64,000 nt of DNA from Xanthoparmelia taractica (taxonomy: Eukaryota > Ascomycota > Lecanoromycetes > Lecanorales > Parmeliaceae), in the NCBI GenBank assembly GCA_033085395.1, contig JANQBS010000084.1:96642-160641 (forward strand), given 5' to 3'. The notes under the pieces are model-generated. The model ran no database searches and had not been told where the DNA came from. It saw only the letters and a list, made by a program, of their open reading frames with translations. Within the stretch, counting starts at the first letter, position 1; every line of letters starts with the position of its first letter. Positions 12,201 to 23,930 of the stretch are shown here, piece by piece. A program made the position numbers and the translations under genes.

Positions 12201-14718
12201 CAGAGGCTCTTCTCATTCGCGCCATCATACTTCTCACAAGACGAAACGAACGAAGAGTTTGTGGGGAGGATTTTGGATTCTGGGCGGTTCAATATCAAAA
12301 GGTTCGAAAAAAGTCATGTACATGTGATGTTGAAATGTAAGAAAACTTGGGCAGCCGATACGACATCGAAGAGTTGGCTATTTGGCTTCTGGGACTACAT
12401 GAATTCGACTTCTCAAACCGCAGAGCATCCCGTCGAACCAAATGCCTTGGACCTGGAATGCCTTCAACATTTCCCACTTCTTCTTTTGCGCCAAGGTTGC
12501 ACAGAAACGCTGATAAGTTTAGACTACTTTCGAAACAACCCCGCCGTTCTGAGCTCGAGTATTGACGAGCACGAGGATCTCTACAAGGACTTTCCAGAAC
12601 TGGGAATCGTCGACTACAGAACCATCCCTAAGAGCTACTGCGAGGCTGAAAAGTCCCTGTTGAATCTAAATTCAATGAATCGCTTTTTAAAAAGCTTAGA
12701 GATTCTGGCGAGGAGAAGCGCTCAAGGCTTTACTGAATTTGTAGGATCAAAATTGAAGGAAAAAAATATCAAGGTCCGTTGGTCCTGGTTTTTGATCTTA
12801 TTGACCGTGCTAAAATATGGGAAAGATTTTGCGGGCCATCCTCATGAGTTTCACGCCCCAGAATGCACTGTCGCTGTCCGACGCTGCAAATGACCTTCCT
12901 GTATGGCGGCGTATCTCGTCTGGGAATGGGTACCTCACCGCCAAGGAAGCTCTTGTGGCCCAAGATTCAGCATTTGTGGTACCGTGGATGAAGGACTACC
13001 ATCGGTTCACAGACGACAACAAGTCGTTACGGATGCCAACGATTGACAGTGCGCGACTGCTACAAGATTACATCCTTCCAAATCTCCCACAGCGCATCGA
13101 TGAAACCACTAAGGGGTCGTATTTCCGACTAGTGAATGCAATACCTTACAACCCTTCATTGAAGCAAAAGATGAACAAGAAGAAGAAAGCTCGATATTTT
13201 ATGGTTCCATTGAAAGTGTATCGTCTTGCAGCCAGAGAGAATGGTGACCTTTGCCTCGCGTCTGCGCTTTACGATCACAGTGACCCAGTGTTTGCCGCCG
13301 CTTTTCGTTTTGAGGCTTCAAACAGGTTTTTGATACCGGCAATTCGGCATCAGCTGTCGTTCTGGCATGAAATCGGTCTTCGCCGTCGTGAACTTGGTCG
13401 ATTCAAAGGGTCTGACTACTTGGCCTGCCTACGGGTTCTCCAGTGCCGCTTGACCGGTCCTGCGGACCCGCACTTGGCGGCTGATATTCAGGTCGTTCTC
13501 TGCCCTCTTTACGCCAATGATAGCTCATTGAATGACTTAAGTCCAAATACATGGAGCATCATAGCCGATTTAGATGTGTTCCCCGTGAGCTTGGTGCGGG
13601 AAAATGAGCCTGAGTATCGAAGGGCCCGAATGGAAGTGCTAGCGTCACAAAAGAACACATTGAGCCTCAAGAACATCGTCCGACGTGGATTTGCCGCACA
13701 GTGCTGGAGCCAGACGGCCTTTGCACTTCATGAACCGTCAAGCTCGTCGATTGAAAAAGCCGGATCAAGGAGTCAGCCAAGTTGCGCAATGGTGTGGGAG
13801 CATTTAATATTTCTTGCCGAAACCGCACAGTCAATCGCAGAGGCTGACATTGAAAGCTTCGTGAGCGATCTTCAGAGAACTTACGAATTCCTCCATCTCA
13901 ACCTATATGAAAGCAAAAATACGTTCAGCGACACAAATGCAGCCATATGGTGGAATGCGGAGGTGATGAACTCAAATCTGATCGGTCTCGATGCCCTTCA
14001 TTCATCGTGGACCAGCCTTGAGAACCTTATCCTGGACAGTCCGTGCGATGCACCGCCGCTCATTATGGTCAATCCGTTTCTGAGACGTTTCACAGGTTTG
14101 TTGAAAGAGATTGGATGCAAATCCTTGCACTATCCCTCAATCGCTCTTCCCTCCACGGATCGATCTGAAACAGCCCTTGGCGCTATACGACAGCTGCGTG
14201 AGAAAGAAATCCTTAATGATGTGAGATTCGAGGCTGAGGGAAGCGTAATCTCCGCTCACAAGGTCATCTTGGCCAGTCGATCTCTATACTGCGAGAAGCA
14301 ATTCCACGGACCGTGGGCCTTTGGATCCGAAAGCAATACCAATAGCAAAACCGTCAAATTAGAAGATATGACGTACGCGACTCTTAAGATCCTGATTGAA
14401 TACTGCTACGACGATCATCTCGACTGGGCCGCTGGCATGCATGTCCAAGAGGAAGAGGACTTGTCCGTAATAGCCGAGAAGCTCGATGCATTACTCGATG
14501 TTCTAGTAGCTGCAGATCGGTGGCTGATGCCTGACCTGCATCTCGACGCGCATCGACAGGTGATTCGCGGCGTCCGGTTCTTCGTTCGGCCCGATAATGT
14601 CAAGCAGGTGGAGAAGATAGCTGACGAGGCGAACGCAGAGGAATTGAGGAAGTACTGCGAGGAATATAGCATCGAGAACGCAGAGGCTGTTTTCTTGGCT
14701 AATGCGGAGGATGAATGA
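6212..14718 (+). CDS. Giant sacsin-like protein: two HSP90-type ATPase (Nov) modules and C-terminal BTB/POZ (2712 aa)
   Basis: Eight exons were reconstructed: 6212-6355, 6411-6611, 6672-7099, 7147-7378, 7428-10524, 10579-10738, 10790-12773, 12826-14718. All junctions keep phase and give 2712 residues. The N-terminal module (residues about 10-260) has the HSP90-like ATPase boxes of sacsin: LRELLQNADDAGAS (Mg/ATP box), GPALLAYND, and GKFGLGFSSVYNW (glycine lid), then PILTGQPVHIHG. A second, more divergent module starts near residue 1300 (EYLANADDCGSAS, GPALLVHNDG, GKFGRGSQTMYHW). A BTB/POZ domain occupies about 2540-2680 (LNDVRFEAEGSVISAHKVILASRS). BTB domains often recruit cullin-3, and sacsin modules are linked to chaperone activity; a combined chaperone/ubiquitin role is inference. 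The weakest junction is the last intron (12774-12825), whose sequence also reads as plausible protein in another frame. The start at 6212 is the first in-frame ATG before the ATPase box. Confidence 0.8.
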
Positions 14719-15106
14719 ATAAATGAATGGACTCGATGACGGAGCACGGTACTTGTTGGAGTATTCTTTGCGTTTGTCGTCTCGATTTTCTTTAAGGGGT
14801 TTTGAGTGTGGACCTGCGGCCGTCCTTTAATCCAAGTTCCATCACGATTGCATGCTTCCTATTTGAAGTGTTTGCGTTGTCGTCTACTGAATGTTAGCCA
14901 AGTTGAGCGGCTCGCTAGCCCTATTCATGTTTCTCCTACCTTACCTGGCCCTCCTTTGACGTCAAACTGCAAAGGTTAAATCCTATTTTCAGCTCAATTC
15001 CGTGGTGCTCGAATGAACGCAGAACTATAAAATAGCTTTCTTTGATACGCCGTCGACCACGAGTAGTGATGGCGACGTATATCAACAAGTTTTCATCGTC
15101 AATGAC
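14719..15106. other. Intergenic region
   Basis: No gene seen. It holds the 3' flank of the sacsin-like gene and the promoter region of the NLR-like pseudogene. Both run in the same direction. Confidence 0.5.
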
Positions 15107-18100
15107 ATGACATTTCTCCGTACCCGTCAAAAGGGCCAGTACCGCAAATTCGGGAAAGGAGGGGCGGACGATCAGGCCATCTCAGAAGCCACGAAAGACT
15201 CGAGTCTCGATGCTGAGGACAGTATGATGCATGAGGGTAAATCCAACAACAAAGTAAAGGAAAAAGGAAATATGCTGGTCATAGCTGGCAAAGTTACAAA
15301 CAGGTTTCAACGATCATATGAGTCAGTACCTTTCGAGTATGGTCTCGTCCCTCCAGGCAATTGGTCTCTTGTTGCGTTTCAGAACTAATCATTAGAGATT
15401 GGACAGTGTATTAGCTGTTCATGGTACCTATGGCGACCGTGAGAGTGTATGGACGACAGAGGAAGCAGATCGTCGGCCAGGGGTCAATGGACTCCAGCAG
15501 ATACACAAGGATAACCCTAGCTCCCGGATAATGACTTTTGGCTACGACTCAAGTCACTTTGGAGCAGGAGTCTATATGATGGGCTGCTTCAGGGATACCG
15601 CGAGGCAGTTGCTGGATGAGCTCGTTGAGCTGAGAAGAGGACCGGATTGAGTTACTGTACATATTCTGTTGATTCTGGAGCCGAGTATTGGAGTCAGGCA
15701 ACGAGCTGATAGGTCCTGTCCCAGGGTACCCGTCGTCCACTAGTGTTCATCACTCATGACTTGGGAGGTATTCTTGTTAAAAAGGTAAGCCACTCTCCCA
15801 CTTTTCTTAATTTCATAAAGCAAACACAGCTCTGAAAGTCCGCATAGGCACTCTGGATCGCAGCGTTAGAGAACAGCAAGTATCGGGATATCAAAGATTG
15901 GACCTGCGGTCTAGTGCAACACCTCTTCCTGACGGCCCTAAACTAGGACGATCGCTCACTAATAAAGGACAGATTTTTTTTGGCTATCCGCACAGATGTA
16001 GTAGCACCCAGGAACTGGAGGATAACATCGCCAGACTTATTCTCGCTAATGTAATTGCGTGCCTACGCGGTATAGCAAACACCATCAGAGATCTAGGGAA
16101 GTCGATCATTCAGATCAACGAGGCCTTTTTAGCCTTCAAAATACCATTGACCACGGACATTTTGAGTGTGTATTGCAAGAAGCAAGAGACTTCCTCAGGG
16201 GTAAGTTGTAGCCTTGAGTCTGAACAACTGTTATCCAAACACTACTTATAGATATACACCAAGCGACTAAACAGTACAGATATTTGACAAATACACGTCG
16301 ACTCTGAACTTACCTTTTGAGAGGCGGGTTGAATGCGGGAGATCCCACAACGACATGTGTAAGATGGCTCTCAGTGATGATCTATATGGGTGCATAGGTA
16401 GACAGATACACAAAGCTGTTTCATGTATGCCATGCAGCCTCCCAGAAATATGGGAGACCCCCTAACAGACCGCTGTAGTACCAAGGGCCAGTGACGACTC
16501 TGTCAGATTCTTGCAGACCCTCCGGTCTCTCGCTGCTCCGGTATATCCGATCGGGCCTATGACTGATTCGCAACATTGGTTTAAATGGATCACAGCGCAT
16601 GAAGCATTCAAGACATGGACCAATAGTCAACATCCAAGCATACTCCATATTCATGGATCTAACGACACCTCTGATGCCTCCCAATGTATCTTGAGGTATC
16701 TGGACATGGATCGGAAAGCCGAGCAGAAGAAAGAAATCATCACATATTTCACCTTCAACAAGGATGATGACCGATATAGCTCAATAACGGCCATGCTGAA
16801 CACGCTCTTGGTTCAGGTCTTTAGCCAATGTCAACACCTCTACAATACTGTGAGGCTACCGTTTGACGAGATGTGTCGTCATTCTTGCTGGACTCAAACA
16901 GACTTGTTGCTTCTCTTTCGAAGGATGCTGTCAAGTCACGAGCACGGTGGCATTGTATGCGTGATAAATAGCATGAGTGAATGCGACAATACAGGTATCC
17001 CATTTCTGGAAGCTATTTGTAGCTTCGCCAGGCATACTGAGCGGCGCTTCAAAGTCGCTGTCATCGGCACTACCAATTGCAACCTCCAATCAGTGCTTGC
17101 TGACTGGCCAGATATCAACCTCGACGATCATCAAGAGGCTTCTCATATCATTGACAGGACTATAGCTTCTAATGTTGACCTCGAAGTCTTGAGACTTATG
17201 CGGCAGCAGCCGGAGTTTCACTATTTTGAGGAGAGAATCATTGGAAAGCTTTTCGAATGCGGGCAAGATATGCACTGGCACCGTCTGATTTTGAATCAGC
17301 TCAGGTTCAGTGAGGGTCCGCTCACGAAATTAGCGACTGAACGGCATCTTGACGTCCTACCTCCCACTACACCTCAGGAGATCGTTGTTCGAATTCTGGC
17401 AAATATACCGTTAGAAAGACAGCAGTGGGCTCGAAAGGTACTGATCTGGACCTTATACTCCTTTCATCCTTTATCCGTATGGGAACTTGGTACTGCTCTC
17501 GTACTTCAAGATGAAAGTCTTTCACATGAAGCTGGAGATATTGACTTACTCGTCTCCCAAGATATCACTGGTGAGCTTGAAAAGTTCTTCAAGGGGATTT
17601 TCATGGTCAAACATAACGAAATTCATTTTAGCCATCCTACCGCACGCGAATTCCTCCAGAACGCTGACTGCGCGCAGCATCTTGCCTTGTATGACTTGAA
17701 ACAAACAGCACATCAAAGGATCACCGAGGCTTGTTTCTTCTACCTCTCCTTACAGCAGGTGCGGAAGTTCATAGTAACAAGCTACATTTACCCTCCTGCC
17801 GACCTACCAAAGTCACCAACATATATTCCGCGACACAATCTTTGCTCTTATGCAATCAGATATTGGCCGAGGCACTACAAGCTCATCCCCGAATTAATCC
17901 GCCCGACAGAAAGTGCTCTTGAGTTTTGCCGGAATACAAAAGCCGTGCGTGTTTGGATCCAGGCATACTCACTGTTATGGAAACCGATGAGTCGAACGGA
18001 CCGCATCTTCTTGGCCATACTACCCATCTTGACAGGGCCAGCACTACAGGAGTTAGCGACCGAATGGCCTGATCTAAAGACTCAGTCGAATCGCACTGAA

Positions 18101-20790
18101 GACTGTGCCATAGCAATATCAGAAGCGGCACGAAATGCGAATATAGAAGTCGTTCGCACACTCCTTCCCATGCACGGATACACTCAGTCGGATCAAAGAA
18201 ACGCTCATCGCCGCGTCCTCCTATTGCGATGAAGCACTTTTAGACTTGCTAATCACACACATTGCCAAGCGTTGCAAGGATTTCCATTGGCCGCCTGCTC
18301 TCTTGTGTCGAGTAGCGCAATTCGGGCGAGGTAATGTGGTCCAACTTCTGCTCAAGTGCGGAGCTTCCCTTGAAGCGGCAGTCACGCTACAAGAGATGAC
18401 ACCACTGCACCTCGCGGCTCGACATGGACACGTAGAAGTTGTGAAGTTGTTGTTAGACAACGGGGCCAGCCTTACAGCCCTGGATGAAAACGGTCTGACT
18501 CCATTGCATATTGCGTCCAAATATAGCCAACCAACTGTGTTGAGCCTTCTTCTGGATGCCCACGCCGACTGCAACGCGATAGATAGCGACGAGACTACTG
18601 CGCTGGTTTTCGCCTGTAGAGGAGGCAGCCACACGGCCGTCCAAAGACTGCTCATGAAGCCAGAGTGCGACATGAGCACTGACAAGCATGGCAAATGGCC
18701 ACCCTTGTCAATTTCTTCCTATTATGGCTTCTACAAGTGCGCCCAATTGTTGCTCGAGAAAAACGCAAAAACAGAGAGCAAAGAAATGGAAATTGGGACG
18801 CCACTTCTCCACGCTGCTCTAAATGGCCATCTTGAGCTTTGCCAGCTTTTGCTTAACCACGGAGCCAATCCGAATACTTCTTTTGACCGTAACCCTATTA
18901 TCTCCGAGTGCGTCAAGGCTGGAAGCCTCGAAATCGTCAAGACACTCATCGAGCATGGAGCAGACATTGACGCCACTGATTCAGCAGACCAGAACGCACT
19001 TCAAAAGGCTTCAATGAGAGGAGATAAAGCTCTTGTAGCCTATCTCCTTGATAACAGCGCCAATGTCTACCACGAAGATCGTAACGGCTGCACTTCGACT
19101 TCCCTTGCTGCCCACCTCGGCTTTACAGAAATTGTGCAGCTTCTGATAGACAGCGGAGCAGATTCGTAACATCCAGCCTTAGACGGCTGGACACCACTTC
19201 ATTCATGCTATGCTTACCCCGAAACAACCCACGCCTTGTTGAAGAATGGTGTAGATCTGAATAGTCTTACGAAGCTGGGTTCCACTCCACTATACCTCGC
19301 GGCGTACAGCGGAGTCCTTGAAGTCGTGAAGGTGCTTCTGACGTATAAACCAGACCTGGAGCTAATGAGTGTCGAAAGAGCCTCGGCACTGACCGCTGCT
19401 ACGAAGTTTGGCAACACTGAGATCATCCGACTACTCTTAGAAGCCGGAGCGAACATCGATCACCAGTCTGGGAGGAACAATTTCCCCTTGCAGTTTGCCG
19501 TTGAAAGAAACATGGAAGATGTCCTGCGCATGCTGATGGAATACAATCCCAAAATCAATCTCGTCGACGATGATGGCGACACGGCGCTGCACTGCATGAA
19601 TTCTCGTACCTCCGTCACGATCGCCAAGCTCCTCGTCAACAGTGGCGCAGACCTCAACATTCGCAACAAAACCCGAGATACGCCGATCTGCAAGGCAGTA
19701 TGGTCCAGCAACCGAGAAGGTGTGAAGTATCTTGCAAAGAAAGCTAAGCTTGACGTTGTAGGGGGTAGTCGAGATGGCCCGTTGCACATCGCTTGCAACC
19801 TATCTGATCTCCACCTCGTGAAGATCCTCGTTAATCAAGTTGCAGATGTGAATCTTGTTGATCCTGTTGCCGGAACGCCCTTGCAAATGGCGTGCCGGAG
19901 CCTGGAGCCGTCGAAGGAGAAACAGGGGAGTGTCATTTTCCATCTTATCAATGAAGCTGATGTGAACCTCCATATCGTTGGTGGCTTGCAGGGCTGTGCG
20001 ATCAATGCGGCTTGCGGACAGTCAAGCTTCGAGGTTGTGAGACTGATGCTCGAGAAGGGCACGAGCATTAATGTCAAAGATACTATGGGCAGAATGGCCA
20101 TCCACTTCGCGGCCGCGCGAAGCATAGGAAATTTCCAAGCGATTCTCGATTCCGGGGCGGACGTTGAGGCAGCAGACAAGATGGGTAGAACAGCACTCCA
20201 TTGGGCTTCTGTCAGCGGTATGGTCCATGTTGTTAATCATATCATATCTCTATCGAGGGACTTAGTGAATAAGGTTGATTGTGCTGGCTGGACTCCTTTG
20301 CTATGGGCGGCGAGGGGCACCGACACTACTCAAGTGAAAGTCTCGACGAGTGCGCAAGAGGAAGTCATCAAACTCTTACTTGACCGTGGCGCGGATCCGT
20401 GCGCCACAAGCAAAGATCAGGAGTGGTCTCCGGTTAAGATTGCAAGATACCACGGAGTGGATAGTAGGATCATTCGGTTACTGGAGGAAAGAGCAAAGGA
20501 GAAGCTTGAGACCACAAGGATTGACAATGTATGGGATGAGAAGTTGCATGCATCGAGACAAGCGGACCGGAAAGAAGCCTGGTGTGGCTGCTGTTTTGCA
20601 GTAAGTACACTTCCCACCCAAGTCCTCGTCCCATCACAATCATTGTTGTGATACCTGCTTCACTGTTTGCTGAAGCTGGCATGAATAGTTCATTTGCGGA
20701 ATTCAATACCAGTGCGAAGCCTGCTTCGACTTTAACCTTTGTAATCGCTTTACACCGATACTAGAAACTGAAAACGAAGGCCACCTTTGA
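15107..20790 (+). pseudogene. NLR-like gene: hydrolase-like, NACHT-like, ankyrin repeats, ZZ finger; disrupted
   Basis: A fungal NOD-like receptor architecture. Exon 1 is 15107-15325; from 15396 comes an alpha/beta-hydrolase-like domain (VLAVHGTYGDRESVW, RIMTFGYDS, VFITHDLGG, FFGYPHR). The nucleophile-elbow serine is Asp (THDLGG), so hydrolase activity is unlikely. From about 16280 to 18190 runs a NACHT-like region with a degenerate P-loop (HIHGSNDTSDAS) and Walker-B-like CVINSMSECD. From 18190 to about 20500 come some 20 ankyrin repeats. A ZZ-type zinc finger (CGCC, then YQCEACFDFNLC) is split by the intron 20601-20688. Breaks: TGA 15648-15650 with no clear donor; TAA 16463-16465 unless a 51-nt intron is used; one-base frameshift near 18190; in-frame TAA 19167-19169 within an intact ankyrin frame; a possible frameshift near 20787. 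Other probable introns: 15785-15847, 15909-15946 (only 38 nt), 16201-16279. Intact relatives sense non-self or trigger cell death in fungi; this copy appears inactivated. Confidence 0.75.
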
Positions 20791-20995
20791 AGCCAATATG
20801 TTGCAGCAACTAGCGGATGTTGCACGTGACCACTTCTTTAATAATCCTTGCTCTTCCCCATAGGGCTGACAAATCTGAGCAATTCGACGCCATCCATCCC
20901 TCTACTCCTTCTTTCCTTCCTACATCCCCTCCGACACCAACAAAGCAACTCCACATCAACTCATCTTCGCCTCTTCTCACCCACAGCAATAAGTA

Positions 20996-21480
20996 ATGTC
21001 TCGCCATCACCCGTAAGTCCCTCACATCTCCTCCCCAAAGTCCGTCCAGAAAGAAAGCTAACACACAAAACCCACAGCGATCTAGTAATGTGCCGCAAGC
21101 AACCCGGCATCGCCATCGGCCGCCTCTGCGACAAATGCGACGGCAAATGCCCCGTCTGCGACAGCTACGTGCGCCCCACGACCCTCGTCCGCATCTGCGA
21201 CGAATGCTCCTTTGGCAATTATCAGAACAAGTGCGTCGTGTGCGGCGGGGAGGTGAGTGAATTTCTTTTCGCCGTTTTTCCCTTTCTTTACTTGATATGT
21301 GGATACAACAGAGGCTGATGATAATGTCAACCTGCTGCGGATTAGGGCATCTCGGACGCCTTCTACTGCTTCGAGTGCACGCGGCTGGAAAAAGATAGGG
21401 ATGGGTGCCCGAAGATTATCAATTTGGGCAGTTCGCGGACGGATCTGTTTTACCAGAAGAAGAATTTTAGGAATCATTGA
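20996..21480 (+). CDS. rds3: PHF5A/Rds3/Ini1 family SF3b splicing subunit (108 aa)
   Basis: Three exons: 20996-21012, 21078-21252, 21346-21480, phase-consistent. The 108-residue product matches the highly conserved PHF5A/Rds3 family end to end. It starts MSRHHPDLVMCRKQPG, then GRLCDKCDGKCPVCDSYV, LVRICDECSFGNYQ, CVVCGG, YCFECT, and ends near DGCPKIINLGSSRTDLFY. The cysteines form the family's zinc-knot core. The protein is part of the SF3b complex of the U2 snRNP and contacts the branch-site adenosine pocket. The family length is about 107-110 residues, so this copy is complete. The tiny 17-nt first exon makes it easy to miss. It lies only 205 bp behind the NLR-like pseudogene, at the start of a housekeeping island. 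Confidence 0.97.
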
Positions 21481-22066
21481 GAGGTTTTCGGTCGTGTGTT
21501 CGGTGGAACTGCTACCTTACGTTAGATGGCGATATTGAGACGAAGGGAGAAGAGTGATGGGCTCGGAGGCGGAGGCTGAATCTGTATATGGATGGACCAC
21601 GCAAGGAGGGGACAGGGAGGAGATGTGCAAGGCGGAAGCGTCATTTCGACGGCTTCCGCTTTTGACGCCTTGGAGGACAAACGGCATCCTGTGCTTAGTG
21701 ATGGTGGGGACGGATGAAATCTTGCTTCAAGCATGTGGAGGACGGGCATTTCTATGGAAACGCTCTATCGCTACATCACCACGGCGATGCTGTTCAACTG
21801 CTCAGAAGTCGAAGATGAATAGTCATATGTTTGTTTGGGCGACGGATATGAAGACTTGCTCTTGGAACCGACATCTCTCAGAGTTTGTGATTAGGATTGA
21901 CCAAGGCAGAGGAGGCTGGAGGCACAGTTGGACCACTCAAGATGAATCAAGCTCAATATGCCAATAAATTTGTCGAGAACTTGTAGGCTATAAAATGAAT
22001 TACGAAAGCTCAATCACAGAGCAAAGAGTATCTACGAAATACGTCGATAAATACACTCAATCACAT
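21481..22066. other. Intergenic region between convergent genes
   Basis: Convergent 3' flanks of the PHF5A-like gene and the PEX26-like gene. One open frame crosses it but shows no family resemblance. No terminator-like structure can be called. Confidence 0.5.
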
Positions 22067-23437
22067 CTAGATATAGCTGACTTTTACCCCCATTCCCACC
22101 GTCCTCTTGACCTTGTCCCATCCCGCCCCAGTCAGTCTTCCCAGTCTGTCTTTGACATCGCGCCGGCTGAATGCCACTATCAAGCCCATCAGAAAGAGCA
22201 GGAATCGAAGCAGCGACAATGGATTTTGAGACACTTGTTCCGTCATCTTCTTGATCAGCTGCTGGAGAGCAGACAAGACCGCCGCGCTGCGTCTGTAGAT
22301 ACTGATGTTTGTGGTCTTCCCGGCCGACTTTGTTGGTGGTGGGCGCGGATGCTTAGGCTGTACAGCTCTGGTGGGGTTTGAGGTAGGTTTTGGAGGCGGC
22401 GGTTGGACTTCAGGGCCGTCTGGCGGAGCGCGAGGTTTGTCGATGCCGTAATCTTGCTCACTATCAGACCTGTGGTGAGTTGCAAATATTTTTTGCCGTA
22501 TTGTTTCCATGCTATCTGACCTCATCTCCTCGGCCGGTAAGGGTTCTTGCTCCGTCAGCTCGTCTGGTTGGGGCAAGGCGTCCTCAAAGTGATCTTGCTC
22601 CTCGCTATCCTCGTTCTCAAGACTTTGCAATGTTTGCAAGAACTCCTCCCGAATCTCTTCATCAAGGACTTCACTCCGGTTTATGAATTCTCGAGCGTAG
22701 TCCCATTCGCCTGTGCGAGGTAGAACGTGAAGGGTGAAAAGCTCTATGATCCTTACTCGAGCATTTAAATCTCGAGGGGCATCTGTTCCACCGCTTCGAG
22801 AGATTTGTCGGACAGGCAGAGCATCAGAGCCGTTCGATTCTTGGAATCGATTCGTTAAATCAAAGCTCGGGTAGCTGGATGCAGAAAGGTATGATTCGAG
22901 GTGTTGTTGGTTGCCCGCCTGTGTGGTTGATTGAGCTAGTAAAAGCGATGCCAAATTGAAGACCACGTCTGCATCGATGTTTCCTTCAACACCGCCATAC
23001 CCAATTTTGACAACCTCATCCCATATTGTCCCGTCTTGAGCCTTGGCGACAAGGTTCTTCCACTCCCTGGCACCAAATTCTTTCTTCCCATTCTCCGGGC
23101 CTAACTCGGCAATAGCGTTGAGCAAGGTGAGATAGAAACTCCAAACCTTTATTCTCGATTTTGGGCTTGCTCTAGCAATCGGGGCAACATCAGGCGTTGC
23201 TTCGTCGTCGTTGGTATCATTCTGGCAGTGGGGAATAGTGATAAGTGGCTCAATGCTTGCTAGAGCTTCTGAAAATCTGCGAGTCACAAACAGAGCCTCT
23301 GCTTCTTTGTACACTTTGGAGATCTCTGACTTGGCTCTGCGTGGTGAGGATATTGAGCCAAGCGATGAACCAAGGAGTCGGGAGATTGGTAGTGCTCCCT
23401 CTGTGGAGTCAATGAGCGTTGTGGATGAGCCATTCAT
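22067..23437 (-). CDS. PEX26-like tail-anchored peroxisomal biogenesis protein (456 aa)
   Basis: A single exon of 456 residues. The N-terminal half is helical and TPR-like (SEISKVYKEAEALFVTRRF onward). An acidic and Pro-rich linker (residues about 270-370) follows. One hydrophobic segment near the C-terminus (about 405-425, LLRFLLFLMGLIVAF) is followed by a basic tail ending KVSYI. A single C-terminal anchor with a basic luminal tail is the topology of PEX26/PEX15, which tether the AAA-ATPases PEX1/PEX6 to peroxisomes for receptor recycling. I assign the family from this layout and remembered fungal orthologues, not from a signature motif. Other tail-anchored proteins remain possible. It is divergent from the deadenylase-like gene across about 490 bp. 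Confidence 0.6.
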   Translation of the reverse strand: MNGSSTTLIDSTEGALPISRLLGSSLGSISSPRRAKSEISKVYKEAEALFVTRRFSEALASIEPLITIPHCQNDTNDDEATPDVAPIARASPKSRIKVWSFYLTLLNAIAELGPENGKKEFGAREWKNLVAKAQDGTIWDEVVKIGYGGVEGNIDADVVFNLASLLLAQSTTQAGNQQHLESYLSASSYPSFDLTNRFQESNGSDALPVRQISRSGGTDAPRDLNARVRIIELFTLHVLPRTGEWDYAREFINRSEVLDEEIREEFLQTLQSLENEDSEEQDHFEDALPQPDELTEQEPLPAEEMRSDSMETIRQKIFATHHRSDSEQDYGIDKPRAPPDGPEVQPPPPKPTSNPTRAVQPKHPRPPPTKSAGKTTNISIYRRSAAVLSALQQLIKKMTEQVSQNPLSLLRFLLFLMGLIVAFSRRDVKDRLGRLTGAGWDKVKRTVGMGVKVSYI

Positions 23438-23930
23438 CCTGTTTCTCTGGTAACCCGGGTCACGAGAAAGGGTAAGTGGTTAGGGAGAAGAGATTTGGTA
23501 GCTTGGCGAATCAAGACTCTGCCGGAACGGGGTGAAAGTGAAGCTTGATGTCAATGCATGTACAACGGTACTTCACCACTTCGTAAGATAAATTGACAGG
23601 CATGCTTAGCGTAGAACTAACGCTTGTGGCGCCAATCTGATTAGATCTCTCTTATCGACCGCATCTGTGACAACAAGTGCAAAATTCATATAAATAGCCT
23701 ATATAAGTCACTTTGGGCACTTTGATGAAAGAGTAACATTCGAGAAGATGCAGTGTTGGGAGCCCAACGTGTCTGCACATGACACGAGGGGCGCTCTTTC
23801 CAAAACAACAATCATCGCAAACACTTCCTGGCTGCGCGCATCGCAGCTGTTACGCTGAGTTGCATCAATAAATCACTAACTCGTATTTTTTCTTGCATTT
23901 TCAGTTACAGCTCTAAGATCTACTGAAAGT
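23438..23930. promoter_or_regulatory. Bidirectional promoter region
   Basis: A 493-bp gap between divergent start codons of the PEX26-like and CAF1/PARN-like genes, so both promoters must lie here. No specific operator is identified. The part next to 23931 is T-rich. Confidence 0.5.
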
